64,000 bases of DNA from Romeriopsis navalis LEGE 11480 (GCF_015207035.1 NZ_JADEXQ010000014.1:1-64000); one strand, 5' to 3'. Positions 1 to 10,649 are shown, counted from the stretch's first letter. Notes: generated by a model not told the origin, from the letters alone. Numbers and translations: made by a program.

Positions 1-2
1 TA

Positions 3-371
3 GCCATCTCGATCGATGACTTTGGTACGGGTTATTCTTCGTTGACCTATCTGAGCAAGTTGCCGATCGATGCGCTGAAAATTGACCATACCTTTGTCAG
101 TCAACTGACGGTGGATAAAAATGCGGCTGTCATCTCCAACACCATCATTAATATGGCCCATCGACTTAACTTAGATGTTGTGGCGGAAGGTGTGGAAACC
201 CAGGGCCAACTAGCATTTCTCCATCAATTGGGTTGTCAGTCAGTTCAAGGTTTTCTCTATTCACCCGCCTTAAAAGCCGCTGATCTAGTGCGGTTTGTCC
301 AAACCAAAACACCGGCACCGCTGCTGCCACGCCATACAGCCGCAGAATGGGCCGCGCGTCCCACCGGTTAG
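3..371 (+). CDS. EAL-domain c-di-GMP phosphodiesterase, C-terminal part
   Basis: This is the 3' end of a gene that begins before the window; the frame is open from base 3. The first residues contain the EAL-family motif DDFGTGYSSL. They are followed by LPIDALKIDHTFV and then VVAEGVETQGQ and CQSVQGFLYSPAL, which are the metal-binding and catalytic blocks of the second half of an EAL domain. Such domains hydrolyse cyclic di-GMP to pGpG in the cytoplasm and commonly steer motility or biofilm choices in cyanobacteria. The domain runs almost to the stop, so it is the C-terminal domain of the protein; what precedes it (PAS, GGDEF, REC) cannot be seen. It lies just upstream of a chemotaxis operon, but about 450 bases separate them and co-transcription is not implied. 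Confidence 0.9.
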   Translation, partial: AISIDDFGTGYSSLTYLSKLPIDALKIDHTFVSQLTVDKNAAVISNTIINMAHRLNLDVVAEGVETQGQLAFLHQLGCQSVQGFLYSPALKAADLVRFVQTKTPAPLLPRHTAAEWAARPTG

Positions 372-823
372 GGGGAGTTAGCAAGTTCATAATCCCAATG
401 GGATGAATTAAGCGCGCGATCCGAAGGGCGATCATGGCGCACTCAACCACCAAACTTTGCTTGATCCAAAATAAACTTTGTCCGATCTTTTGTGTCGCGA
501 TAAATCGTTCACTGATCCCGCATAAAAAATCGCTAAATCGAGAAAAATCTGTAAATACACTCAGCCGGAATTGGGCAATTGCATGCTCCAATGCAAATCT
601 CCGTAGAAAAGCGGTGTAGTGAAACGGGATTTACCTGAGAGTTTTATATATAGCCTGTCAACTATAGACATGTGCTCCTTTTCAACTTTACAGGCCGTCT
701 ACTCCATTCTCCGGACAGTTCCAAAAAATGTTTGGGAATCAACGTCGCCTTTTACTTTTAGTCCCAATCTCTTTTGATTGAATTGACCCCTCAGACTTAG
801 CTGAGACCAGCGTAAGGCAAGCT
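372..823. other. Intergenic region upstream of the chemotaxis operon
   Basis: About 450 bases without a convincing gene. A short plus-strand frame (434-619) and a minus-strand frame reaching into the EAL gene show no family resemblance and no ribosome site. The last 180 bases are AT-richer and probably carry the promoter of the downstream operon; TATATATAG at about 645-653 is a candidate -10 area, but this is inference. Confidence 0.4.
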
Positions 824-2077
824 ATGGATCAAGAAATGACCGTTCTCACTAAAATGACCCACGATCTGCTGATGCTTAGTCAGCGGCGATCGACGGGTGA
901 ATTGGTGATAACGCATAAAGAAGCGCCGTTCCCCCAGTGGCGGCTTTATTTTTACTTTGGCCGACTGGTCTATGCCGAGAGCGACAAGCATTCGGTGCGA
1001 CGTTGGATGCGGGCGTTTCAAATTCAATGTCCGGAGTGCATCCAGTCGGGCTGGTTGTCGAAGGTGTCCACTGATCGAGAACTCTGGGGGGCCGATATTC
1101 TCGAACAGGCGGTACAGCAAAATCAAATCACGACGACCCAAGCCAAAGCGGTGATTCAAACCATCGTCAAGGAAGTTGTGTTTAGCTTTATCGGGTTAGT
1201 TCGTTTAGATAGTGAATGGAACCCCAATAAAGCCGTGCCGCAGCAAGCCGCGTTTTTATCGATTTCCCAAGTGCTACATGAAGCGCAACTTTTGCGTGAA
1301 CAGTGGCGTTCTTCGGGGTTTGATAAGTTGCAGGCATTAGTGCCGAACTTCTCTCCGGAAATGGTGCCGGTCGTTACTGATCCAAAGCGCTTAGCGATGG
1401 TCGTACCCGCGGAAGCTGCGGTGAAGTTGATTAAGTTGATGCAAGGACAGCGCACATTCTGGGATGTGGCGGTGCGGATGCGGCGCCCCTTACCCGATGT
1501 GTTGAAGTCAATTCTGCCGTTGATTCACCAAGGGTTGATTACCTTTAAGGATCTGCCCGACCTGAATAATCCCTTCATTCGGGTGCCACCACCCGCCTTT
1601 AAGCCAGCGGCTAAACCGACAGCACCCGAACCCACTACTGATGCAGCATCGGATACACCAGCTCAGAAGGGGGTAATTGCTTGTATCGATGATAGTCCGA
1701 TGATTGGCGAGCAGATCCGTGAGATTTTGCAGCCCTTCGGCTATGAGGTCAAAGTTATTACTAATCCTTTGCAAGGCATTGCGACGCTGCTTCAAGATAA
1801 GCCAGATTTAATTTTCCTCGATTTGGTGATGCCGAATACCAATGGCTATGAGCTATGTACGTTTTTGCGCAAAACCTCAGCGTTTCAGAATCTGCCGATC
1901 GTCATCCTCACGGGGCACGACGGTGTGATTGACCGAATGCGGGCGAAGATGGCCGGCGCTTCTGACTTTATGTCAAAGCCGCCGGAAGGCATCAAAGTGT
2001 TGCAGATGGTGGAAAAGCATTTAGGCATTGAAGCGGGCGCAGATGCCAATGAAAATCCGAGTCTGTCGATCGCTTAA
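824..2077 (+). CDS. pilG: PatA-like response regulator (PilG/HmpA/PixG type)
   Basis: The 417-residue protein has an N-terminal PatA/DUF4388-type region (about 1-260) and a C-terminal CheY-like receiver (about 285-405), joined by a Pro/Ala/Thr-rich linker. The receiver shows the acidic pair in CIDDSP, the phospho-acceptor Asp at about residue 333 in FLDLVMP, the Thr in VILTGHD and the Lys in FMSKPPE. This architecture heads the cyanobacterial pil, hmp and pix chemotaxis-like operons, where the protein acts as an output regulator of type IV pilus motility or of hormogonium development. It is the first gene of a co-directional operon with CheY, CheW, chemoreceptor and CheA genes. An AAGG Shine-Dalgarno-like sequence precedes the chosen ATG. 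The symbol reflects operon position; paralogue identity (pil, hmp or pix) is unproven. Confidence 0.85.
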   Translation: MDQEMTVLTKMTHDLLMLSQRRSTGELVITHKEAPFPQWRLYFYFGRLVYAESDKHSVRRWMRAFQIQCPECIQSGWLSKVSTDRELWGADILEQAVQQNQITTTQAKAVIQTIVKEVVFSFIGLVRLDSEWNPNKAVPQQAAFLSISQVLHEAQLLREQWRSSGFDKLQALVPNFSPEMVPVVTDPKRLAMVVPAEAAVKLIKLMQGQRTFWDVAVRMRRPLPDVLKSILPLIHQGLITFKDLPDLNNPFIRVPPPAFKPAAKPTAPEPTTDAASDTPAQKGVIACIDDSPMIGEQIREILQPFGYEVKVITNPLQGIATLLQDKPDLIFLDLVMPNTNGYELCTFLRKTSAFQNLPIVILTGHDGVIDRMRAKMAGASDFMSKPPEGIKVLQMVEKHLGIEAGADANENPSLSIA

Positions 2078-2297
2078 GCATGGGGAATGGGTAAATCAGG
2101 AGGTCGCTTATGTGATGTTTAGCTAAATTAAATCTTTAAAATACATCGACAGTCGCGTTAGGCGCATTGTTTTAACCGTCTTGCATAAGGGTTTTAATCC
2201 TTGTTTCTGATTTAGTAAGCGATTTCATACTAGGTCGATCCCAGAACACCTGACTGCATTCATTACTCACGTTTCATATCCTTCGAGGAGTTCTCAT

Positions 2298-2660
2298 ATG
2301 ACAACGATTCTGGTTGTAGAAGATACTGCTTCTCAAGCCGAAATCATCACCGGTACGCTCAAGACAGCTGGGTTTGCCACCTTGTGGGTCGGTAGTAGCG
2401 AAGAAGCAAAAGCCAAAATTGAACAGCAAAAGCCGGATGCAATTGTGATGGATGTGGTGTTGCCGGGGGCGAGCGGTTTTGAACTTTGCCGTGAACTGAA
2501 GGATAACCCCATCACCAAAGATATTCCGGTGGTGTTGTGTTCGACCAAAGATAGCGAAATGGATAAGTTTTGGGGGTTGAAGCAAGGTGCTTCTTCTTAC
2601 ATCACGAAACCGATTAATTCCGATGAACTGTTGCGGGCTGTTCAGCTACTCGTTGCCTAA
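2298..2660 (+). CDS. pilH: CheY-like single-domain response regulator (PilH type)
   Basis: A 120-residue stand-alone receiver. The acidic pocket is VVEDTA near residues 6-11, the phospho-acceptor is Asp52 in IVMDVVLPGASGF, the conserved Ser/Thr lies in VVLCSTKD and the Lys in SYITKPI. There is no output domain, so it is expected to bind a partner, for example pilus motors or the CheA kinase, or to act as a phosphate sink. GAGGAG about six bases upstream of the ATG is a strong ribosome site. Second gene of the operon; the 220-base gap from the first gene could hold an internal promoter. Confidence 0.9.
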   Translation: MTTILVVEDTASQAEIITGTLKTAGFATLWVGSSEEAKAKIEQQKPDAIVMDVVLPGASGFELCRELKDNPITKDIPVVLCSTKDSEMDKFWGLKQGASSYITKPINSDELLRAVQLLVA

Positions 2661-2705
2661 ACTGCCTGAGTTCAATCACTTGCATTTATCCTGATTGACT
2701 TTCTC

Positions 2706-3269
2706 ATGACTACTTCTTTGTCTCCCCCTTCTACCTCAGAGCGATTGCGTGAAGAATCGCACCGCTATTTAAGCGTTTATCTACCGGCTAATCGTCAGGC
2801 AATTTTGCCAACCGATAGCCTGATTGAGGTATTGACGTTTACACCCTCACAAATTATCTCGATTCCCGACACCCCGTCGCAAGTTATGGGTGTCTGTAAT
2901 TGGCGTGGTGAAGTACTCTGGCTCGTCGATGCCGGACATTTCTTTGATGCGACCCCTTCATTTTGTGAAACCAATTACCAGACTAAATTCAATGTTGTGG
3001 TGTTGAAACGTCAAAACCGAGCCCTGGGCTTAGTGGTGGAACGGGTGGGCAATATGTTGTGGTGTCATCCGAGTGAGATTGCCGCGATTGTGCCTGAGCT
3101 AATCGCGCCGTTGGCCCCGGATGAGATGGCCGAATCGTCAGCGCCGCCGGGTCAAGTTGCGGCATTAGATAACATGGCCACGCGCTGTTTGATTGGCTCT
3201 TGGGCCGATCCCAGCGGGCAAGATTTACTCGTCCTTGATGCGGCTGCCATTTTGAATTTGTTTGTTTAA
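2706..3269 (+). CDS. pilI: CheW-like coupling protein (PilI type)
   Basis: A 187-residue CheW-domain protein. CheW proteins scaffold chemoreceptors to the histidine kinase CheA at the cytoplasmic membrane. Typical elements are an N-terminal strand leading into LPTDSLIEVLTFTP, the segment VMGVCNWRGEVLWLVDAGHFF, and RALGLVVERVGNMLWCHPSEI. A closing strand, DLLVLDAAAILNLF, matches the end of the CheW fold. It follows the CheY gene by 45 bases and precedes the chemoreceptor by 72, consistent with one transcript. Confidence 0.88.
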   Translation: MTTSLSPPSTSERLREESHRYLSVYLPANRQAILPTDSLIEVLTFTPSQIISIPDTPSQVMGVCNWRGEVLWLVDAGHFFDATPSFCETNYQTKFNVVVLKRQNRALGLVVERVGNMLWCHPSEIAAIVPELIAPLAPDEMAESSAPPGQVAALDNMATRCLIGSWADPSGQDLLVLDAAAILNLFV

Positions 3270-3341
3270 TTGCGGGCTTCACCGCTGGTTTATTTCCCGC
3301 TTCCTTTTCCCCTGAATCTTGTCACTTAAAGGTGTAATACC

Positions 3342-6300
3342 ATGCTCACTAACTCTGATCTACCTGAATCGACTGACTATGCAATGTCGCCGGTGTCGCC
3401 TGCCGGGATGAAAAAAATGTCGAAAAAAAGCAGTCTGCGCACGAAGGCGATTTTATGGGCGATCGGATTGAGTACTTTGCCTGTCTTGGGGATTGGTACC
3501 GGTGCCTATCTCTCGACGAGTGCGACATTGCGTCAGCAAGTAGAACAGAACCAGCAAAATCAAGCCGAAGAGCTCGCGGATAAAGTCGCGCGCTTTATGT
3601 TTGAGCGGTATGGTGATATTCAAGTTTTGGCGAATTTGCCGTTCCTGGTCAATGCTGACTTGGATCGCACAATGAGTGAGCAGCAAAAGAAGGATGTGCT
3701 GACGGATTATGCTAAGACCTATGGTCTTTACGACAGTATTGCGGTTTATGACTTGAAGGGGCGGGTGACGCTATTCTCCCAAAACCAGACAGAAGTTAGC
3801 ATCGCGCAAATGCCAGAATTTAAGCGGATACTGGAAACCGGTGAGCGGTTCATCAGTCAGCCGCAGCAGTCGAAAATTACCAAAGAGCTGGTGGTCTATT
3901 CTTTTGCGCTGGTGAAAAATCAGCAGACGGGGGAGCCGGTCGGGGTGGTGCGATCGCGGATGCCGGTTTCCCACCTGGATATTTTGGTCAAGAGTTTTTC
4001 GGAGAAGGGTGAATACCATCTGATTGATCAAGCGGGTAACTACTTTGCGGCGACTACGTCGGGTAATATCGGCAAGAGTGCGGCTTCCGACTTCCCGAAC
4101 CTGAGCGATACCTTCCAAGCGCGATCGGCGACGGCGAAGTTAGCGATGTCTGAGTCGGATCAGAAGCAGAAACTCGTGGGCTATGCACCGTTCCGATCGG
4201 TGAATAATACGCCAGTGTTGCCGTGGTCAGCGGTGCAGGCTGTGAATCAAGATGTGGCTTTTGCCGCGCAGAATCAGTTGCTCCTCGAGCTGATTTTGGG
4301 AACAGCGGGAACGGCTTTATTAGTGGCGGTGATTGCGGCGTTCTTGGCGAATCGGGCGACGCAGCCATTAAAGGAGATGGCCAACGTTGTCTCCGAAATT
4401 GGTCAAGGTAAATTGGATTCGCGCTTGGTGGTAAATCGGACTGATGAAGTGGGTGTGCTATCGGAAAACATTAACCAAATGGCCGGTCAGTTGCAGGATT
4501 TCTTGGATATCCAAGAACGCGCGGCCCAGCGCTCTGAATCTTTTGCGGATGCCTTAGCCGCGATTCAAAATAGTTCGGATGAAGCGGAATTGTTGGCTCA
4601 ATCGGTGACGCAGGTGCGCATGGCCTTGAATGCTGATCGGGTTGTGGTCTATCGCTTTAAGTCGGATTGGAGTGGTTATATTGCCGCGGAATCGGTTTTG
4701 TCGGGCTTCCCCGAGGCCCTCGACGATCAAATCGAAGATGCTTGTATTCCTGCGGCATTACTGGATGAATATCGTCATAATCGGGTCGTGCCGACGAATG
4801 ACGTATTTAATGCCGGGTTCCACCCCGAGCATTTGGAATTGATGCATCGCTTGGCGATTAAGTCGAACTTGGTCTTGCCGATTCTGAAGCAAGGTGAATT
4901 GTACGGTTTATTTGTGGCCCATCATTGTGCGGAGTTCCATCAGTGGGAACAAGGCGAAATTGATTCGATGCTGCAATTTGCGAGTCAGATCGGTTTGGCG
5001 CTCGATCAGGCTGCGATGCTGGAGCGGACCGAGCAATCGCGCTTGAATGCCCAGGAATTAAACCGCATTGCGACGGCCGCGAAGCAGTCGCTGAATCGCG
5101 ACGAAATCACCAATATTGTGGTGCAAAATGCTTTGCCGCTCCTAAATGTTGAGCGGGTGGTTGGGTATTTCTTCGCGGATGCGGGCTATCATACCGGGCA
5201 AATTGTCGCTGAAGCACTAGTTGATGGGATTCAGGCCTTGACCGGGCAAGAATTTGAAGATGGTTGCTCCACCGATATGGTTGAGCGTTATCAGCCGGGT
5301 GCGGTGCGAGTTATGCCGGATATTTACACGGAGGATATCAGTGATTGCCATCGTGAAATGTTGGAAGCCTGCGGTATCCGGGCCAGTATTATTGCGCCGA
5401 TTATTCGCAACCAGAAACTGATTGGGTTGCTCTGTGCGCATCAGTCGACGGCGGCCCGCCAATGGACCAATGATGAAGTCGATATTTTCCAACAGTTATC
5501 GGCGCAATTGGGTTATGCGTTGGATCAAGCCTATTTGTTGGAATATGCGGAGCAAGCCCGCCTCGAAGCTCGCGCAGAAGCCGATAAGGGTTTGGCGAAG
5601 CAGAAGCTGGAGAAGGAATTGCTCCAGAAGCGCGCCCTGGAATTGTTGATGGAAGTTGATCCGGTCAGCCAAGGTGACTTGACGATTCGGGCAACGGTGA
5701 CACCGGATGAAATGGGCACGATCGCGGACTCGTACAATGCGATTATTCGCTCCCTGCGTCAGATTGTCACGGAAGTGCAAGAGGCCTCAACTTCAGTGGC
5801 CTCAACCGCCACCGATAACGAAACAGCGGTATCGTCTCTCTCAGAAGAGTCGAAGCGTCAGTTGATTTCGATGCAGACAGCCCTCGATCGTCTCGGTTCG
5901 ATGATGCAGTCCATTGACGGTGTGGCGGAACGGGCCGTGAAAGCGGAACGCAACGTGCAGTTGGCGGCAGAAACGCTGCAAGCTGGGGATGATGCGATGA
6001 ACCGTACGGTTTCGGGCATCTCCGCGATTCGTGAAACGGTATCGGAAACGTCGAAGAAAGTGAAACGTCTGGGTGAGGCATCCCAGAAGATTTCGAAGGT
6101 GGTGAGTTTGATTGGTGACTTTGCGGCCCAAACGAACCTGCTCGCCCTGAACGCAGCAATTGAAGCCTCCCGTGCGGGTGAAGAAGGGCGTGGTTTTGCG
6201 GTGGTGGCGGAGGAAGTCCGGTCGCTGGCGCAGCAGTCAGCGACGGCAACCGCCGAAATTGAGCAGCTGGTGGAAGAAATCCAGGCTCAAACCAGTGCGG

Positions 6301-6608
6301 TATCGGCCGCGATGGAAGCCGGTACAGAGCAGGTGGTCGAAGGAACGCAGTTGGTGGAAGAGACCCGTGAAAAGCTGGGTCAAATTAACCAAGTGAGTCA
6401 ACAGATTAACGATCTAGTCAAGGAAATTGCCACGGCGGCTGCGAGTCAGACTGAGACTTCGGAAGAAGTGACATCGACGATGCGGGAAGTGGCGGATACC
6501 GTGACGACGACTTCCGAACAATCGGAGCAAGTGGCCGACTCTTTCCACCGTCTGTTGCAGGTGGCCCAAGATCTACAAGTCAGTGTTTCGCAGTTTAAGG
6601 TGCAGTAG
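3342..6608 (+). CDS. pilJ: Methyl-accepting chemotaxis receptor with two phytochrome-like GAF domains (PilJ/PixJ type)
   Basis: A 1088-residue transmembrane receptor. Order: cytoplasmic N-terminus, membrane helix (about 32-54), periplasmic sensor of about 250 residues, second membrane helix (about 312-336), HAMP, GAF1 (about 405-555), GAF2 (about 575-735), a second HAMP-like segment, then the signalling coiled coil with the family hairpin around [23 protein letters not shown]1 has Cys468 in a DxC motif, but Glu496 occupies the usual chromophore-Cys place. GAF2 keeps both: Cys642 in EDGCS and Cys669 followed by His670 in SDCH, 27 residues apart, as in DXCF-type cyanobacteriochromes such as PixJ. 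The receptor should pass its signal through the CheW and CheA encoded on either side. Bilin binding is inference; the receptor role is clear from the domain order. Confidence 0.9.
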   Translation: MLTNSDLPESTDYAMSPVSPAGMKKMSKKSSLRTKAILWAIGLSTLPVLGIGTGAYLSTSATLRQQVEQNQQNQAEELADKVARFMFERYGDIQVLANLPFLVNADLDRTMSEQQKKDVLTDYAKTYGLYDSIAVYDLKGRVTLFSQNQTEVSIAQMPEFKRILETGERFISQPQQSKITKELVVYSFALVKNQQTGEPVGVVRSRMPVSHLDILVKSFSEKGEYHLIDQAGNYFAATTSGNIGKSAASDFPNLSDTFQARSATAKLAMSESDQKQKLVGYAPFRSVNNTPVLPWSAVQAVNQDVAFAAQNQLLLELILGTAGTALLVAVIAAFLANRATQPLKEMANVVSEIGQGKLDSRLVVNRTDEVGVLSENINQMAGQLQDFLDIQERAAQRSESFADALAAIQNSSDEAELLAQSVTQVRMALNADRVVVYRFKSDWSGYIAAESVLSGFPEALDDQIEDACIPAALLDEYRHNRVVPTNDVFNAGFHPEHLELMHRLAIKSNLVLPILKQGELYGLFVAHHCAEFHQWEQGEIDSMLQFASQIGLALDQAAMLERTEQSRLNAQELNRIATAAKQSLNRDEITNIVVQNALPLLNVERVVGYFFADAGYHTGQIVAEALVDGIQALTGQEFEDGCSTDMVERYQPGAVRVMPDIYTEDISDCHREMLEACGIRASIIAPIIRNQKLIGLLCAHQSTAARQWTNDEVDIFQQLSAQLGYALDQAYLLEYAEQARLEARAEADKGLAKQKLEKELLQKRALELLMEVDPVSQGDLTIRATVTPDEMGTIADSYNAIIRSLRQIVTEVQEASTSVASTATDNETAVSSLSEESKRQLISMQTALDRLGSMMQSIDGVAERAVKAERNVQLAAETLQAGDDAMNRTVSGISAIRETVSETSKKVKRLGEASQKISKVVSLIGDFAAQTNLLALNAAIEASRAGEEGRGFAVVAEEVRSLAQQSATATAEIEQLVEEIQAQTSAVSAAMEAGTEQVVEGTQLVEETREKLGQINQVSQQINDLVKEIATAAASQTETSEEVTSTMREVADTVTTTSEQSEQVADSFHRLLQVAQDLQVSVSQFKVQ

Positions 6609-6741
6609 GTGCGGTGGTAGTGATGGTTTGGTTTGCCGTAGTACCTGAATCATCGCTATCCCTGGCCTGTTGATGACTTTGTTTCCTGTTCTTTGAGCGT
6701 GTCAAGACACGCGACACCCCCTCATCTACCTCCCAATCGCT

Positions 6742-9700
6742 ATGCAGATTGATTCCAACATCCGCGACCAAGCCTATCAATTCTTTATTCAAGAATCGTT
6801 AGAGTTTTTGCAAATACTCGAAGAGGGTTTGCTGAATCTTCAGCAGAGCCATGAGACGGCGGAAATCCATGCAATTATGCGAGCGGCACACTCGATTAAG
6901 GGTGGGGCGGCGAGTGTGGGGCTGGAGTCAATTAAAAAAATTGCGCACCAGATGGAGGATGTCTTGCGCGCCCTGTACAAGGATACAGTGGTGATTGATG
7001 TTGAACTGGAAGAGTTGCTGCTGCAAGCCTACGACTGTCTGCGCACGCCGTTGATTCAGCAGATTCAGACGGGGGAAAATGATGGGGAACATTGGCTCGA
7101 ACAATCGGAAGTTGTGTTTGGTCAATTGGTCGAGAAACTTGGCGATGCAATGTTGGGAGAAAGTGAATTACCAACTGCCGCTGAGTTAGGAATTGATATT
7201 GTCCAGGTCATTTTTAGTGGGGATGTCGAAGAAGGATTGACGCGGCTAGAATCCGTTTTAGCGGATGCGGCGCACCCAGAGATTGCCGGTGAATTGCGTG
7301 CCCAGGCCCAAGTGTTTTTGGGGGTTGGCGAATTAGTTAATTTGGGGGGGTTTGTGGCGATCGCCAATGCCGTGGAGTCGGCGATCGAAACCCATCCCCA
7401 GCAAGCCCGCACCATCACCGCCTTGGCCGTAGCGGATTTTCGCGCGGCCCAAAAAGTGGTGTTGGATGGCGATCGTGCCCAAGGTGGCTCTCCCAGTGCA
7501 GCTTTATTGCAGTGGGCGAATGCGGCGCCCGGTGAGGTGCCCGATGCAGATGCCCCAGCAACGAATGTGGCCGATGTCTTTGCGGCACTCGCAGCGGATG
7601 CGTTACCAGAAATAGCGGCAGGCGAATTAGCGGATTCCCCTGATTCGGACCTCGCGGCGAGCGGCGATTTTTGGTCGGCGGCCGCCGTCGATGAAGGGGA
7701 TACGGATTTTGATGTGTTGGAAACGGTTGACTTTGCTTTCGGTGAGCACGATCGTGCCGAATCTCTCCCCGCACCAAGTGATTTGCCGGATGATGCCGCG
7801 TTGCCGCCAGCGAATCGCATTGATTTAAGTACTGATTTAAGTGATGTTGATTTCGATGCTGATCGTGATGCTTTATCGGCAGCAGAATTCGATATCCGTG
7901 ATACGCCTGACGCATTGGCCGCCACAGAAGCGTTGAGTAATCTAGATTTCGGCGCGCTGGAATTCGATACAGATAGTTTCGGTGAGTTTGATCTAGGGGC
8001 AGATCTGTTGGCGGAGCAATGCGACGCTGATGTGATGGCCGACACCCCAGTGCCGTTAATTGATCCCGTTGATCCGACCGCGGATCTGGCCGATGCGCCA
8101 CCGCTAGATACGTCGGCGCGGCAGATGCTCCAAGCTGAAACTGTCGTCGAAAGTTGGGATCTTGTTGAAGCGCCCAATGCTTCACCAACCAATGAACCGA
8201 ACCTTAACCGTGATAGTCCAAGCATCGAATCGATTGATGCGGTTGAGGCCTTGAACGAAGGGAGCGACCTGGACGCTGAGTTAGGTGATTTGGTCCCGGA
8301 TGCCGCAGACCCGCAGGCTGACTTCACAACCGATATGCCGTCGGCCATGCCCGCAGACAATGCTCTGACGGGTTTGAATGCCATGATGGCCGATATGACT
8401 GGCGAGGATGATGCTTGGCCCGACGTTTTTGCCCTGACGGAAACGGCCGAAATCCCGGCCCCAGCAGCGGCAGTCCCAGAACTGCCAGCAGCCGTACCCG
8501 TTGTCCCCGATCGTCAAGCAGCAGTGGCCGCGGTCGAGAATGCCGAAACTGTTTCAGTCGCATTAAGAAATGCGCCCCCCGCCCCGGCCAAACCCCAGTC
8601 GGCGAAGGCGGCGAAGGCGGTTGCCGGAGATACCCCCGTCTTATCCAACGCGATTCGAGTCGACTTAGAGCGCTTGGATCGATTGAATAACCTCGTGGGT
8701 GAGATGGTGAGCCAAGAGAACAGCTCGATTCTGCAAAACCAGCAGCTGGTTGAGATTCTCAGTACGGTGCTCCAACGCGTCGGCCGTTTTGATCACCTGA
8801 CCCGTGAACTGCGGGGCTATGTGGATGGGAGTCAAACCATGCATAGCCAACTTGAGCAGTCCGTCCGTGCTGCAGGTGTGGCGAATGCGGAAATGATTTC
8901 TGAATTTGATCCATTGCAAATGGATAATTACAGTGATTTATCGGTCTTGATGCAGGAGACGATCGACGAAATTGCCCAAATTGGTGAGGCCATGCGTGAC
9001 ATGACCTTACTAACCCGTAATGCCCAGAAGACACAGCGGCATAAGCAGCAAACATTACGCGAAGTGCGAAGTGATTTGTTATGGGCGCGGATGTTGCCGA
9101 TCGGCGATATTTTACAACGCTTTCCCCGGATGATTCGGGATATGGCCCGCAAGCATGGCAAGTCCGTGGCCCTGCACTTATCCGGCAATACGACGCTGGT
9201 GGATAAGGGCATGTTAGAGCGGTTATATGATCCCTTGGTACATCTGGTGCGGAATGGTTTTGATCATGGCATTGAAACGATCGAGCAGCGCATCACTCTG
9301 GGTAAGCCAGAAGAGGCTTCGATCGCGATTCGGGCTTACCATCGAGGCAGCCAAATCTATATTGAAATTGCCGATGACGGTCGCGGCATTGACACCGATC
9401 GCGTGTTGCAAAAAGCCTTGTCGAAACAGTTGATTACGCCGGCAGTCGCGGCTTCGATGACCACTGAGGAAATTTACGATCTGCTGTTTACACCGGGCTT
9501 CTCAACGGTGGACATTGTGAGTGAGTTGTCTGGCCGGGGAGTGGGGCTCGATACAGTCCGGACACAAATCAAATTGCTCAAGGGTAATCTGAGTGTGACT
9601 TCTGAACCGGGTCAAGGAACGACCTTCACGTTGCGTTTACCATTGACGCTGACAATCACTAAATTGCTAGTGTTTAGTGTGGATGATCATTTAATGTCGG

Positions 9701-10572
9701 TGCCCGTTGATAGTCTCCTGGCGATTGTAGCAGCCCCTGTCGATCAGATTCAGACTTTGAAAAATGGCCAGTTTTACCATTGGCAGGAGCAATTCATTCC
9801 AATTTATCCGCAGTCGATCTTTGCCGATCGCTATATTCTGAGCCATCAAAGCCAAGAGCAGCCGAACGCCTTGACCCTGCCAACGAAGGGAAAGGTGCCG
9901 CTGCTGATGTTGGCGGGTGAAAACCAGACGATCGCCCTACCCGTGGATACGATTTTGTACGAGCGAGAACTGGCGATTAAACCCTTTGGTAAGACCGTCA
10001 CCCCGCCGCCGTATTTATACGGTTGCACATTGCTTGGGGATGGCTCCCTCGTGCCGGTGCTGGATGCGCAGATGTTGATTAGCTCAAAGCAGGCGGAAAT
10101 TGTGGCGCAGCGAGTGAATTTTGCCCCACCGAAACCCGTCGTGGATATTCGCAATGCCACAATTTTGGTGATTGATGACTCATTGACGACGCGGCAAACC
10201 CTCGCGGCGGTATTGCAGAAAGCCGGTTATCGCGTGTTGCAGGCAAAAGATGGGCGTGACGGAGTCGAGCAACTGGCCCAGCATCCGGAAATTCAAGCGG
10301 TATTCTGTGATATCGAAATGCCCCGGATGAACGGCTTCGAATTCTTGAACTCTTGTCGCCAAGATTATGACAAGACGTTGCTGCCAGTGACGATGTTGTC
10401 TTCGCGCAGTAACGAAAAGCATCGTCAAGTCGCCAAGTATATGGGGGCCAACGAATATCTCACGAAGCCGTTTTTGGAGCCGGAGTTATTAGAAGTGCTC
10501 ACGACGTTACTGCAAGAACGCGCTGCCGCGATTACTTCTGAGCGAGAATTGGTGCCGCCGGTTTTGGCTTAG
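6742..10572 (+). CDS. pilL: Hybrid chemotaxis histidine kinase CheA (PilL/HmpE type)
   Basis: A 1276-residue CheA-type kinase. An HPt domain at the N-terminus carries the phospho-accepting His50 in AAHSIKGGAA. A long acidic, Asp/Ala-rich linker (about 150-620) follows. Next come the dimerisation region, an ATPase domain with the N box HLVRNGFDHG near residue 834 and the G boxes IADDGRGID and LSGRGVGLD, a CheW-like regulatory domain (about 990-1130), and a C-terminal receiver whose phospho-acceptor is in CDIEMPRMNGFEF (about 1189) with TKPF as the Lys loop. It should autophosphorylate on receptor input and phosphorylate the CheY and PatA-type regulators upstream. The fused receiver is normal for cyanobacterial operons of this kind. 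The acidic linker is unusually long and may vary between strains. Confidence 0.93.
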   Translation: MQIDSNIRDQAYQFFIQESLEFLQILEEGLLNLQQSHETAEIHAIMRAAHSIKGGAASVGLESIKKIAHQMEDVLRALYKDTVVIDVELEELLLQAYDCLRTPLIQQIQTGENDGEHWLEQSEVVFGQLVEKLGDAMLGESELPTAAELGIDIVQVIFSGDVEEGLTRLESVLADAAHPEIAGELRAQAQVFLGVGELVNLGGFVAIANAVESAIETHPQQARTITALAVADFRAAQKVVLDGDRAQGGSPSAALLQWANAAPGEVPDADAPATNVADVFAALAADALPEIAAGELADSPDSDLAASGDFWSAAAVDEGDTDFDVLETVDFAFGEHDRAESLPAPSDLPDDAALPPANRIDLSTDLSDVDFDADRDALSAAEFDIRDTPDALAATEALSNLDFGALEFDTDSFGEFDLGADLLAEQCDADVMADTPVPLIDPVDPTADLADAPPLDTSARQMLQAETVVESWDLVEAPNASPTNEPNLNRDSPSIESIDAVEALNEGSDLDAELGDLVPDAADPQADFTTDMPSAMPADNALTGLNAMMADMTGEDDAWPDVFALTETAEIPAPAAAVPELPAAVPVVPDRQAAVAAVENAETVSVALRNAPPAPAKPQSAKAAKAVAGDTPVLSNAIRVDLERLDRLNNLVGEMVSQENSSILQNQQLVEILSTVLQRVGRFDHLTRELRGYVDGSQTMHSQLEQSVRAAGVANAEMISEFDPLQMDNYSDLSVLMQETIDEIAQIGEAMRDMTLLTRNAQKTQRHKQQTLREVRSDLLWARMLPIGDILQRFPRMIRDMARKHGKSVALHLSGNTTLVDKGMLERLYDPLVHLVRNGFDHGIETIEQRITLGKPEEASIAIRAYHRGSQIYIEIADDGRGIDTDRVLQKALSKQLITPAVAASMTTEEIYDLLFTPGFSTVDIVSELSGRGVGLDTVRTQIKLLKGNLSVTSEPGQGTTFTLRLPLTLTITKLLVFSVDDHLMSVPVDSLLAIVAAPVDQIQTLKNGQFYHWQEQFIPIYPQSIFADRYILSHQSQEQPNALTLPTKGKVPLLMLAGENQTIALPVDTILYERELAIKPFGKTVTPPPYLYGCTLLGDGSLVPVLDAQMLISSKQAEIVAQRVNFAPPKPVVDIRNATILVIDDSLTTRQTLAAVLQKAGYRVLQAKDGRDGVEQLAQHPEIQAVFCDIEMPRMNGFEFLNSCRQDYDKTLLPVTMLSSRSNEKHRQVAKYMGANEYLTKPFLEPELLEVLTTLLQERAAAITSERELVPPVLA

Positions 10573-10649
10573 CCAGACACGTTGGCGCAAATCGGATTGC
10601 TGTTTTTAGCCTTGATTTTGCTCAACCTTCATCCTTTTCCCTGATTCCT

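Noticed and set aside
4560-4990. GAF1 of the chemoreceptor as a bilin-binding domain
   Set aside because: The canonical chromophore Cys is replaced by Glu496. The Cys in AHHC is at a different position, and only GAF2 keeps the canonical Cys-His.
7122-8384. 420-codon open frame on the minus strand
   Set aside because: It lies opposite the acidic Asp/Ala-rich CheA linker, where codons such as GAT and GCG leave the other strand open. It has no domain and no ribosome site.
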